Of a stretch of 64,000 bases of DNA, positions 53,738 through 62,582 are shown one piece after another. The stretch is from positions 1 through 64,000 of the forward strand of contig JABWCL010000009.1 in the NCBI GenBank assembly GCA_013360295.1, read 5' to 3'. This DNA is from Ignavibacteriaceae bacterium. Lineage in GTDB: Bacteria; Bacteroidota; Ignavibacteria; Ignavibacteriales; Ignavibacteriaceae. The number at the start of each line of letters is the position of its first letter. Position 1 is the first letter of the stretch. The position numbers and the translations under genes were made by a program. The notes beneath the pieces were generated by a model. The model was not told the origin of the DNA. It did no database searches and saw nothing but the letters and a program-made list of their open reading frames with translations.

Positions 53738-56008
53738 TTATTTAACAAGGAGCATCTTATTGCGTTTTACAAAATTACCAGCTTTCATTTCATAAACATA
53801 CGTGCCACTTGATATTCCGCCCGCGTTGAATGATACTTCATGCGCTCCCGCGGAGATATTCTCGTTTACCAGCTCGGAGATTTTATTCCCCAGTACATCG
53901 TAAACACTAATCTCCACAAATGAAGCTTCTGGAAGATAATATTTGATTTTAGTTGAAGGATTAAAAGGATTCGGGAAGTTAGCTCCGAGATCGTACTGCA
54001 TTGGTGTTGTTACTTCGACCTCAACTATATCTGAGAAACTAAATGAACCATCAAAATCTACCTGTTTCAATCGATAAAAATATGTACCAACCTTCGAGAC
54101 TTCATTATCAGACCAGGTGTATCTCTGAGTTTCGGTTGTATTTCCAGCGCCTGCGATGAAACCAACTGTTTCCCAAACCGCGATCTGTGAACCAACACGC
54201 ACTTTCCGTTGTATTTCAAAGCCACGATTGTTGGTTTCAGTAGCGGTCTGCCAGTCTAATCTGATTCCGCTTGCATCTAAACTGTAGGTAAAGGCAGCAA
54301 ACTCAACCGGAATCTCATCCTCAACAGTCAGGTTCACAGTTCTATAATGAACCGGTATTCCATTTGGTCCTTCCCCTTTAATCCTGAGTGTATATGAACC
54401 AAGCGTAACACTTCCACTTGTTTTGATCCTTAACTGAGCTGATCCGGGATAACTGCTAACGACATTCCCTGCCGGGAAGTCCAAAGTGATCGTACCATTT
54501 GTGGGAGTTGGCGTTACCGTGGCAGAAAAAGCTACTGTCTGATCATACAATTTAACAGATGGAACTGATACGGTCACAAAGTCTGAATCGTTATTATTCG
54601 CAATCTGAACTAATTGTGGATTTGCAAGCATCGCATAATCAGGGAAATAGGCTGTATAACTGCCGTAATTATTATTTCTGAAGTCTGTCCATGCAAGCAT
54701 TCCAACAGATCCTTTTGACATTATTGCGTCATAATCACCCTGATAAGCGGGCGCGCTTCCTGAAGAAGAGAGCTTTGTTTTAAATGTCCTGTTGGTAATT
54801 CTCTGATTTGGTTTAAAAGTTACACCACCATCATCTGAATAGGTTGCATAAACGTCCATTGAATCACTGGAGGGAACCAGACGGGAATCGTAGAATTTTA
54901 CATATAAACGACCGTTCTCTTTATCACACCAGATTGCCGGAAAGAAATTATGATTGGCAACAGTATTAGCATCATCATTAACCGTAACGGGATCCGACCA
55001 GGTCGCTCCCTGATCAGTGGAAAACCGGCTGAAAATGTCGGGTTTATTTCCGCTTCCGGCAGGCAGATTTGATGCATATACGAGGTAGAGTCTGCCACGG
55101 AAAGGACCGTAGCTATTATCAGCGGCGATCATCGGGTAAGGGCGTGTTCTCATTCCGTTCACTGTGGATCTTCCTGATAATTCAGTTCCAATCACATTGG
55201 AAAACTGTCTCTGGGATTTCTGAGTGAATGAGGTTCCTCCGTTAGTCGATAACCAAAATGTATAGGTGCCTAATGCATTTGATCCAGAGTGGGTAACAAC
55301 ATAAACGCAGCCACCCGGCACATCAGTTCCTCCGGTAACGTTGGGGCCTACAGCGACCATCATCCCCGGCAGGGCTTGCGGTGACAAAGTAGCTGTAGTC
55401 TGCCATGTCGCACCAAAATTCGTACTTCTTGAAAAATTACCAACCGATCCGCTTGCGGTCATTGTCGAGTAGACGTAGTTAGCGTATGGACCGCTTGTCT
55501 GATCCGCGGCAATCCAGTTTTTATCAACTCCTGCGATTGCGGTCACGGCCGCACTCCAGGTCGCTCCGTTATCAGTAGAACGCATGACTTTACATCCGGT
55601 TATACCGCCAAACATTGTTTCATAATATAGATTTCCAAGAGAATCATATGCCGTGACCGGATCTCCGTTCACGCTGATCCCAAAATTCGGCACCGAAGAA
55701 ATCCAATCGTGACCGTTAGTCGTCCTGTAGGCAGTATTAATATTATAGGCTGCAAACGACCATAATGGATTTAATGGATTCATAGAAAAATGTGGTTCAG
55801 CACTGGCTGTACCCATATCAAAATTATCGTAACCATTAATTGTAATTACCGCCTCCAATCCCATTGGCTGGGGTACGATATTAGTAAACTTTCCCGGGTA
55901 AGAATCAAAGTTCGGATTATCATTCCCGTCTCCATCATCCTGGGCAAATACTACCGCCGAGAAAAGAAAAATAATGATGAAAAATAGAAACCTGTAATTA
56001 TGTTGCAT
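53738..56008 (-). CDS. T9SS-secreted beta-propeller protein with Asp-box (BNR) repeats
   Basis: 756 residues: signal peptide (about 1-22, ending VVFAQ), a sialidase-type propeller with several Asp-box repeats (RSTDNGATWS, RSTNFGATWQ, STNGGTSFTQ, FSTDQGATWS, YSDDGGVTFK), an Ig-like region, an Fn3-like region (EFAAFTYSLDASGIRLDW...YTWSDNEVS), and a T9SS type-A sorting domain (NFPNPFNPSTKIKYY...KRNKMLLVK). The propeller resembles sialidases but the arginine triad cannot be confirmed, so enzymatic activity is not claimed. The GTYVYEMKAGNFV tail is typical. It follows the corrinoid protein gene by 34 bases, with AAGGAAGAGG before its ATG. Confidence 0.87.
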   Translation of the reverse strand: MQHNYRFLFFIIIFLFSAVVFAQDDGDGNDNPNFDSYPGKFTNIVPQPMGLEAVITINGYDNFDMGTASAEPHFSMNPLNPLWSFAAYNINTAYRTTNGHDWISSVPNFGISVNGDPVTAYDSLGNLYYETMFGGITGCKVMRSTDNGATWSAAVTAIAGVDKNWIAADQTSGPYANYVYSTMTASGSVGNFSRSTNFGATWQTTATLSPQALPGMMVAVGPNVTGGTDVPGGCVYVVTHSGSNALGTYTFWLSTNGGTSFTQKSQRQFSNVIGTELSGRSTVNGMRTRPYPMIAADNSYGPFRGRLYLVYASNLPAGSGNKPDIFSRFSTDQGATWSDPVTVNDDANTVANHNFFPAIWCDKENGRLYVKFYDSRLVPSSDSMDVYATYSDDGGVTFKPNQRITNRTFKTKLSSSGSAPAYQGDYDAIMSKGSVGMLAWTDFRNNNYGSYTAYFPDYAMLANPQLVQIANNNDSDFVTVSVPSVKLYDQTVAFSATVTPTPTNGTITLDFPAGNVVSSYPGSAQLRIKTSGSVTLGSYTLRIKGEGPNGIPVHYRTVNLTVEDEIPVEFAAFTYSLDASGIRLDWQTATETNNRGFEIQRKVRVGSQIAVWETVGFIAGAGNTTETQRYTWSDNEVSKVGTYFYRLKQVDFDGSFSFSDIVEVEVTTPMQYDLGANFPNPFNPSTKIKYYLPEASFVEISVYDVLGNKISELVNENISAGAHEVSFNAGGISSGTYVYEMKAGNFVKRNKMLLVK

Positions 56009-56042
56009 AGGACCTCTTCCTTAATAATGATTTATTGTAAAG

Positions 56043-56675
56043 TTAATTTATTAAATTTTTTGATATTTCAATGGCCTCCGTGGCATTTTTTGCATATCCG
56101 TCTGCTCCGATCTGATAAGCAAAAGCCTGATTGATTGGAGCCCCACCTATTATTGTCTTCACCTGCAAACCTTCCTGCTTCAACCTGTCAATGACCACTT
56201 TCATATAGCCCATTGTAGTTGTTAACAGAGCGGACATACCAAGAATCACAGCCTGATGCGCTTTTATCGCTTCAATATACTTTTCCACACGGATGTCTAT
56301 TCCTAAATCTACCACTTTAAAACCGGAACTTCTCAGCATCATGGCAACTATATTCTTCCCTATATCGTGAATATCCCCTTTTACTGTCCCAATGACAACC
56401 GTTCCATTTCCTTCTGTGTCTGTTTTAGATAAGAAGGGTTCAAGCAATGAAAGCGAAACTTTAAATGCCCTTGCGGAAATCAGAACCTGCGGAACAAATA
56501 TAATATTTTCCTTAAAACGTTGTCCGACAACATTCATTCCCTTCAGTAAACCTTCGTCAAGTATCTCCTTTGGCTGGAAACCGAGATAGAGCATTTGTCT
56601 GGTAAGTTCGCTGGCTGTTTCGTGTGTTCCATCTATTACCGATTTCGCGAGCAAGCTATAGTAATCTATCGTCAT
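56043..56675 (-). CDS. Corrinoid (B12-binding) methyltransferase subunit
   Basis: A 210-residue corrinoid protein. The N-terminal cap helical domain (about 1-85, with LLKGMNVVGQRFKENIIFVPQVLISARA) precedes the Rossmann-like B12 domain, where D101-x-H103-x-x-G106 (DIHDIG) supplies the cobalt-binding histidine, followed by the GMSALLTTTMGYMKVVIDRL and IIGGAPINQAFAYQIGADGYAKNA segments. It carries a methyl group between two methyltransferases, as in MtaC, MtbC and related systems. Its ATG overlaps the stop of the MtaA-like gene (ATGA), so the pair is translated together. The substrate-specific methyltransferase is not in the window. Confidence 0.92.
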   Translation of the reverse strand: MTIDYYSLLAKSVIDGTHETASELTRQMLYLGFQPKEILDEGLLKGMNVVGQRFKENIIFVPQVLISARAFKVSLSLLEPFLSKTDTEGNGTVVIGTVKGDIHDIGKNIVAMMLRSSGFKVVDLGIDIRVEKYIEAIKAHQAVILGMSALLTTTMGYMKVVIDRLKQEGLQVKTIIGGAPINQAFAYQIGADGYAKNATEAIEISKNLIN

Positions 56676-57853
56676 AACATATACTTTCCTTTCTCCTCAA
56701 TTAGTTCAGATAACAGTTCGATGTTTTCGGGAGGAGTCATCGGAGCGACCGAACACGCTGTACTCAGGATGAAACCTCCCCCCTGCATTCCAACGTCAAT
56801 TCTCCATTTTACATCCCGGACGATATCTTCGTGTGAACCGTACAGAAGTGTGTTAACAGGATCAATGTTACCTTTAATAAATGCCTTATTCTCCAAATAC
56901 TGTTTGGCAACGGGGAGTTCAACCGTCCCCAATGGAGGCGGATCTAGGGTATCAATTCCGTTCGTTCCGGTTTCTAACATCAAATCTAGCCTGTCACCGA
57001 TACTTCCGCAAGTATGCGTGTACACGGGAATCGAAAATTTATCTTGAACAGAATGGACAATCTTTTTCTCAAAAGGCAGAACAAATTCAGCATAATGATC
57101 ACGGGAGATTAATCCAGCCCCTGCGAATGCGGAGGAGATCAATATGGCATCGACGCCACAGTCGGCCTGACTCAAAGCCAGATCGACGGCGCCTTTTGTC
57201 AATTGTCCGAGGCATTCTTTTACCTTGACAGGATCATCCATTATAGCCATTAAAGCAGATTCATAATTCAATAGCTCCATAAACTGTGACCAAGGAGAAA
57301 AAATTTCAGAGTGTATGGACAGATCATTAGTGTTTCTTTTGACGGCTGACTTTATCGGATCAAGATGATAGTCAGGAAAGAAATTAGTAAAATCATTAAC
57401 CGCGCTTTGAAATCCCCAGGAGTAAGGATAAGTCACTTCTGTAATATCCCATGGCTCTATATAATATAATAGAGCAGGATCAATATCTTCAAATCGTGGA
57501 AAGATCCTTTCACCTTCAGGATTATAAAAGTGAGGATTGTCATCACTCGGTACTCTTGTAAAAAAACCGTCATCCCACCTTATAATTATATCATCATGCT
57601 TATTTTCAATACCGCTTATAAGAGACATTACGTCCCTTGGGCGTCCGGGAAGATTTATAAGAATACCATCAAATCTATATCTTTCCGCCAACCTGAATAA
57701 AGCCTCAACATAAGCTTCAGATGAAAACCATAATTCAATCGGATCAATGCCTGAGTTCAGGAAGTAATGGCCAATCGAAAGCTGACACATGAGAGGAACT
57801 TTGTCCGGCGTGCCGAGGGTCATTGATTTTTTTATTCGTTCTTTTGATTTCAA
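56672..57853 (-). CDS. Uroporphyrinogen decarboxylase-fold methyltransferase (MtaA/MtbA/CmuA-like)
   Basis: 393 residues from TTG. The URO-D fold is recognisable, but a zinc signature H-x-C...C is present: H280 and C282 in YTHTCGSIGDRL and C367 in STACSVAPMTPPENI. That pattern belongs to the corrinoid:coenzyme methyltransferases (MtaA, MtbA) and CmuA-type proteins, not to heme-pathway HemE, and the corrinoid protein is encoded directly downstream with a 4-base overlap. It therefore likely moves a methyl group between the corrinoid and a thiol acceptor; which acceptor is unknown. HemE is not supported. Confidence 0.87.
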   Translation of the reverse strand: MKSKERIKKSMTLGTPDKVPLMCQLSIGHYFLNSGIDPIELWFSSEAYVEALFRLAERYRFDGILINLPGRPRDVMSLISGIENKHDDIIIRWDDGFFTRVPSDDNPHFYNPEGERIFPRFEDIDPALLYYIEPWDITEVTYPYSWGFQSAVNDFTNFFPDYHLDPIKSAVKRNTNDLSIHSEIFSPWSQFMELLNYESALMAIMDDPVKVKECLGQLTKGAVDLALSQADCGVDAILISSAFAGAGLISRDHYAEFVLPFEKKIVHSVQDKFSIPVYTHTCGSIGDRLDLMLETGTNGIDTLDPPPLGTVELPVAKQYLENKAFIKGNIDPVNTLLYGSHEDIVRDVKWRIDVGMQGGGFILSTACSVAPMTPPENIELLSELIEEKGKYML

Positions 57854-57908
57854 TATAAAACTTGCAATGAGATAAAATTACTAGTTAGAGGGAAAACACA
57901 CTTAAATA

Positions 57909-58634
57909 TTAATTGCCTGCAATTAAAAAATTATATACCAGATATGCAAGATTAATTTGCAGCAAACCGAAACTAATTCCGCTTAACAAATCATATTTTC
58001 TCATTGTTTTCAGATCGTTATCATGTCCGAATGCCGAGTATTGTTCATAATAGCGGTCTGCTTTCAGCTTAGTGTAAGCAGATAATCCTCCGAGGACAAG
58101 AAGGCTCCCCATTAAAATATGTGGGAGATTTGATTTGAGAAATGATATTTCTTTGCCGTAAAGGTTCTCAGGTAGCAACTTTATCACCCCCAACCCGGCT
58201 TGAAGAGAATCGCTAAGAACCCGTCTGTTATAACCGGGCTTTGCCAATAAAAGCCCACTCTGACTCCTTGTAAGAACTAACGGGGTCGACCCCAAATATG
58301 CAGAATTATCGTATACTCTAACATCTGAAGGTTCGGTCCTGAGATAACGTTTTTCGCCCGGATCATATAAAAAAACAAATGACGAATCGCAGCCGGGAAA
58401 AGTTATTGTATCTTTGCTAATTATCCCCCAGTCATTTATTTTTTCTCTTATATAGAAAATGTGAGTGCCCGGAGAAACACGAAAGGATAATTCGTCACCG
58501 GTTTTTACCGAATCAGCAACCTCCACAGAGTAACTCTTAGAGAACTTAAAACGGATAGTATTAAAACAATCCTGTGCATTTATTGTATCAGCGTATACAA
58601 TAAGAAAAACCAATATCAGACTACGGTAAATCAT
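57909..58634 (-). CDS. Signal-peptide protein with PEGA-like region and C-terminal membrane segments
   Basis: About 241 residues from the ATG at 58634 (MIYRSLILVFLIVYADTINAQ), which gives a signal peptide; a start 17 codons further up would overlap the propeller gene by 65 bases. A PEGA-like surface-associated motif is visible in DVRVYDNSAYLGSTPLVLTRSQSG...AKPGYNRRVL. Near the C-terminus are two hydrophobic stretches (LPHILMGSLLVLGGLSAYTKL; LLSGISFGLLQINLAYLVYNFLIAG). No enzymatic motif. It overlaps the propeller lipoprotein gene by 14 bases. Function unknown; probably an envelope partner of the two proteins encoded upstream. Confidence 0.75.
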   Translation of the reverse strand: MIYRSLILVFLIVYADTINAQDCFNTIRFKFSKSYSVEVADSVKTGDELSFRVSPGTHIFYIREKINDWGIISKDTITFPGCDSSFVFLYDPGEKRYLRTEPSDVRVYDNSAYLGSTPLVLTRSQSGLLLAKPGYNRRVLSDSLQAGLGVIKLLPENLYGKEISFLKSNLPHILMGSLLVLGGLSAYTKLKADRYYEQYSAFGHDNDLKTMRKYDLLSGISFGLLQINLAYLVYNFLIAGN

Positions 58635-59760
58635 ATGCCTCCAAGAAATAATTATCATAACCAACAAAAAGCTGACCGTTATCAATAACCGGAGTTAGTC
58701 TGACCCTCCCATCAAAATTAAGAACTTTAATTACTTGTCCACTATTTTTCTCGACTATGAATATTTTTCTGTCAAGATTGGGATATAAAAGAAAATTACC
58801 GGTAACAAGTGGGGCTGCGTTTATTACGCCGCCGTAATTATGCTGCCATAGCAATTTACCGGTCAAGAGGTCGAGGCAAAAAATATCTCCATTCAAAGTT
58901 CCAAAATAAACGCGTTTCAAGTCGGACGAAATATAACTGTCGATCCTGCCGCCGGAATTAAACGTCCACTGCAGAATTTCATCCTTAACTACGTAAACTG
59001 TCCCTGTATAATCAGATGTAATTATTGCTCCATCCTTTACTGATAAATTCCCAAGTGGTGATCCGGATAGAGAAATTTTTAATTCAGTTTCGCCGGTTTT
59101 GTAGTTAAAATATATTAATTCCCCTGAATCAGTACCAAAAAGGAGATAATTTTTCTCCAGGAATAAGTTCGAATTGTTCCGCAGTTTTAGTTTTTTCGTC
59201 CAGATAATATCTCCTCTAAAGTTAGTTTTTATCACACTACCTTCTGTCGTAAGACAAAAAACCATATCATCCGCCAGGACTGGTACTGATAATACCTTCC
59301 CTTCAATCTCAATTTTATATAATTCAGTTCCCTTGTCGTAATCGTAAAAGATTAAAAGTGTTTGATTCTGATTCAGTTTTACCAGAGGGAAAATCACAAT
59401 ATTTTTATAAATCAGTGGTGCACACTGAATGGAGCCTTTATACCGCAAATACCCGATTCGCTTCCCGGTTTGTCTGTTAAACGAATATATCCTGCCGGAA
59501 AGGTCCGAAACAAATACTGCTTTCTCTGTCGTTACAACCGAGTTGAACCCAAGGTTTCCATTCGTTTCACTCCGCCATCGTGCAGTAAAAGTATCCGGTA
59601 TTAAAGAATCAATAAAAAAATCGCGTGACTCGTTGATACCAAACTGAACTGCTGTACTTTTTGAATGATCGTATGCATTCTTAATTCCTGATGCAGCGCA
59701 TCCTGAAAGGAAGATAAACAAAAATATTGAGGTTATTATTCTACTAATATTCTTTTTCAA
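58621..59760 (-). CDS. PQQ-like beta-propeller lipoprotein
   Basis: 379 residues from TTG, whose last two bases form part of the stop of the previous gene (TTGA). Lipobox FLSGC (Cys21). The body has PQQ/YWTD-like blades: SDLSGRIYSFNRQTGKRIGYLRY, VYFGTLNGDIFCLDLLTGKLLWQH, DRKIFIVEKNSGQVIKVLNFDG. The layout resembles BamB, which helps assemble outer-membrane barrels, and the gene sits directly after one encoding an Omp85-like barrel; a BamB role is plausible but not shown. No PQQ-binding catalytic residues are claimed. Confidence 0.82.
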   Translation of the reverse strand: MKKNISRIITSIFLFIFLSGCAASGIKNAYDHSKSTAVQFGINESRDFFIDSLIPDTFTARWRSETNGNLGFNSVVTTEKAVFVSDLSGRIYSFNRQTGKRIGYLRYKGSIQCAPLIYKNIVIFPLVKLNQNQTLLIFYDYDKGTELYKIEIEGKVLSVPVLADDMVFCLTTEGSVIKTNFRGDIIWTKKLKLRNNSNLFLEKNYLLFGTDSGELIYFNYKTGETELKISLSGSPLGNLSVKDGAIITSDYTGTVYVVKDEILQWTFNSGGRIDSYISSDLKRVYFGTLNGDIFCLDLLTGKLLWQHNYGGVINAAPLVTGNFLLYPNLDRKIFIVEKNSGQVIKVLNFDGRVRLTPVIDNGQLFVGYDNYFLEAYDLP

Positions 59761-62549
59761 AAGTCGTAACCGAAGAAAAACTGGTAAAATAGCCCTTCCT
59801 GAAAAGTCGTGAGGCGGTTTTGTATCTTTTTCCCAACGTCATACCTAAGAACAAGGATATTAAATAGATTAAAGCGAAGACCCGCGCCAATACTTCCAAG
59901 AGATTCTTTATATTCATCATCCCATGCACCACCGACATCACAAAAGACACCGGCACGAATTCCGTATAGTGAGAGATCCAAAAAAGGGAACTTGATTTTT
60001 ATATTATCAATTACCGGAATTCTTGCTTCAACAGATGAAATCCACATCTTTTCTCCCCTGATACTCCACCTTGGCCAGCCTCTGAGATCCCAGCTTCCCC
60101 CCATAAAGTATCTTCTGGCTTCTTTACCTTCATTGAAGTATAGAGACAACCGGAACGCGATATTTGATCGCAAGGTTATTCGCTGATAATACCTGAGATC
60201 CGTAATCAATGTGTAATAATTCACATTACTGTATTTAACATCAGTAGTATACCCAATCTGGAAGCGATAACGTGTTCCGTCCAAAGGACCGGTCAGATAC
60301 CAGAGAGAATTATCAAAAACGTATGCGATGGAGTTGCTTACCAGAAGCGCTTTCCTTTCAATGATTCCCGAGACGACCTGTTTGTCCGAATTCGCGATTG
60401 TAGCATCTATCTCCAGCCGATCAAAACGTGAAAAAGGAAACTGCATTATGAAGTAACTCCCGAAACTGCGTTCATAATAGTATTCATCTGAATCCCGGAT
60501 ATCATACCTTCTACCGCTGAAATTAAAAATACCATATCCGTGGTTTGCGCGGCTACCCATAGAGAACCGTGAGAGTGCCAGGTTGAAGCTCTGAAGAAAA
60601 TCGGACTGCACCTGGGCAGTATTATAAATAAGGAAAAAGTAATTATCGTCTCCAAACAAATCGCTGAGAGAAAACAATGCCCCGCCGCGAGTACCAAAAA
60701 CAGGATCAGTGCTTATCTGGCTTTGAGCGTAGTCGAGTGTATATTCCTTTTCATAATTCAGCACCTGGCGCTCTGAAGTTAAAAGGTAAAATTTTTCATC
60801 CCAGGGTTCCCCTATACCAGTATAATTGATATTATCAGTTTCATTATGACTCTTATCTAATTCAGTTTTATAAATACTGAATGTTAAATTTTCGAATCCG
60901 GAATAAAATAGTTCTCCTTTACTAATAAACGGATTAAAGATGCTGGATATGTATCTTGTCGCCCGTTTTATTCCGGAAGTTTCACCACCGGGATATTTTG
61001 TGTAAAATAAATTCCTTATGGAATCTTTTTCTCCAACGAAATAAAGAGTTGAATCCAGCTTATTGTAAAAAGGCTGAATGCAATTCCAACTCATATTTGT
61101 AATGTATCGGATGTTACCATTAGTGCTATTAAGTTCGAACAGGTTCGTAGCTCTTTCGTTTCTCCCGGCAGATCTGTCTGAAGCAAATAATACCAGATCC
61201 GGGTCCGCGCCATAAACAGGATCAATATCATAATAATAATCATTTGTCAGCCTTCTCTCTTGACCTGATTCCAGATCGAGTTCAAATATATCTCTGAATC
61301 CTTTCTGATCAGAAGCGCTGAACAATAGCTTATTTCCGTCAGCTGAAAAAGACGGACCTGAAATACTTAACAGGTAGCTTTTTGAGAAATTTAGTACTAT
61401 CTCATCCTGCTCGATGGAATAAAAATAGATAACATCATTCGGCCCTGATTTAGAAACAAATGAAATGATACCTCGTTCGGAGATATCAAGTTTCACCTCA
61501 AAGACGTGAAATGTTTCAAATTCCTTCGATTTTTCTCCCCTGATCACCAGTTTTCGATCGCCATATTTCCCTTCATCATCTTTCTCAACAAAATAGAGGG
61601 ATGTGTATCCGTCAATATTCGCGATGAAGTAAACCCTCTCGGAATTATATTTTTTATAGTAAACAGGAGTAAAAGCATAACCTTCATTAATCAATCTCAC
61701 AGAATTTTCCTGAAAACTTATGCCCCCGCCGACTTTGGGGAAATATAGGCGCTTAAGATCAGTCATCCACTCTCTGTCAATCTCTTCAAGTTCTTTCCCC
61801 AGGACGTAGACTAATAGTTCTCTAAAATTCTCATACATCCAGAAATCGTCAACCATCTGCATAACTTTCGCGTGACCATAATTTCGGCGAACAAAATGGA
61901 GGAATGATTCACCGGCTTTATACATTAGGTACGAACCGTAAATGCTGTTGATTTGGCTGAGACCCGGGAAATAATTATTAATAACAGCATCCCTCATAAC
62001 CATATCAGCCTGCGAGTCCCATTCAGATGACAAATACTCCGCTAAACCCTCGACAAACCACAATGGCGGCATACGGTCAGAGTATAACCGATGATCAGAA
62101 AGGATCTTCATGAGTTTGGTGGTCATGAATACGTGAACCAATTCATGTTCAATTACATGTTTAAATCTGTCCAAAGAACCACTGAATGGAATTACCACTC
62201 TCCCCTTAATAAACTCAAAGAAGCCGCCTACTCCTTCAGGAATAAATCCTGGAGTCGTGTTGGTCTGTTCAAAGTGATGATGGGTATTATAAAATATAAG
62301 CGGAACCCTGCGAGTGAAGATATGAGCGAATTCCTTTTTGTATTCCTGATAAGCATCTTCGGCATAACGGGCACCGATCGCAGCAATTTCATCCATTTCC
62401 CCGTAGAAATAAATGTCGAAGTGTTCTGTACGAATCACCTTCCATTCGAATTTTTCATACTGCACCTTATTTCTACCAAAGAAATAGAACTGCGAAAAAA
62501 GCTGAGGTGTAAGGAGAAGAAAAATAAAAACGAAAAGTAAACTCTTCAA
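59757..62549 (-). CDS. Metallopeptidase - WD40-like propeller - Omp85-like barrel fusion
   Basis: 930 residues from TTG with a signal peptide (about 1-20). Domain 1 (about 30-280) is a gluzincin-type metallopeptidase: HELVH (H135-E136-H139) and the third zinc ligand E167 in WFVEGLAEY, about 30 residues on. Domain 2 (about 285-580) has TolB/PD40-type propeller blades (SADGNKLLFSASDQKGFRDIFELDLESG; DLVLFASDRSAGRN). Domain 3 (about 600-930) is a 16-strand-type outer-membrane barrel with GGSWDLRGWPRW, close to the L6 motif of Omp85 proteins, and a terminal GYDF. All three zinc ligands and the glutamate base are present, so it should be active. Acts presumably at the outer membrane. The three downstream genes are coupled. 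Confidence 0.85.
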   Translation of the reverse strand: MKSLLFVFIFLLLTPQLFSQFYFFGRNKVQYEKFEWKVIRTEHFDIYFYGEMDEIAAIGARYAEDAYQEYKKEFAHIFTRRVPLIFYNTHHHFEQTNTTPGFIPEGVGGFFEFIKGRVVIPFSGSLDRFKHVIEHELVHVFMTTKLMKILSDHRLYSDRMPPLWFVEGLAEYLSSEWDSQADMVMRDAVINNYFPGLSQINSIYGSYLMYKAGESFLHFVRRNYGHAKVMQMVDDFWMYENFRELLVYVLGKELEEIDREWMTDLKRLYFPKVGGGISFQENSVRLINEGYAFTPVYYKKYNSERVYFIANIDGYTSLYFVEKDDEGKYGDRKLVIRGEKSKEFETFHVFEVKLDISERGIISFVSKSGPNDVIYFYSIEQDEIVLNFSKSYLLSISGPSFSADGNKLLFSASDQKGFRDIFELDLESGQERRLTNDYYYDIDPVYGADPDLVLFASDRSAGRNERATNLFELNSTNGNIRYITNMSWNCIQPFYNKLDSTLYFVGEKDSIRNLFYTKYPGGETSGIKRATRYISSIFNPFISKGELFYSGFENLTFSIYKTELDKSHNETDNINYTGIGEPWDEKFYLLTSERQVLNYEKEYTLDYAQSQISTDPVFGTRGGALFSLSDLFGDDNYFFLIYNTAQVQSDFLQSFNLALSRFSMGSRANHGYGIFNFSGRRYDIRDSDEYYYERSFGSYFIMQFPFSRFDRLEIDATIANSDKQVVSGIIERKALLVSNSIAYVFDNSLWYLTGPLDGTRYRFQIGYTTDVKYSNVNYYTLITDLRYYQRITLRSNIAFRLSLYFNEGKEARRYFMGGSWDLRGWPRWSIRGEKMWISSVEARIPVIDNIKIKFPFLDLSLYGIRAGVFCDVGGAWDDEYKESLGSIGAGLRFNLFNILVLRYDVGKKIQNRLTTFQEGLFYQFFFGYDF

Positions 62550-62582
62550 TACGCTATTATCTATCTGCCGTAAACGAATTTC

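Noticed and set aside
53738-56008. Calling the Asp-box protein a sialidase
   Set aside because: Asp-boxes occur in many non-enzymatic propellers; the catalytic arginine triad and Tyr/Glu pair could not be identified.
56672-57853. Heme-pathway uroporphyrinogen decarboxylase (HemE)
   Set aside because: The H-x-C...C zinc signature and the corrinoid protein overlapping downstream point to a corrinoid-dependent methyltransferase instead.
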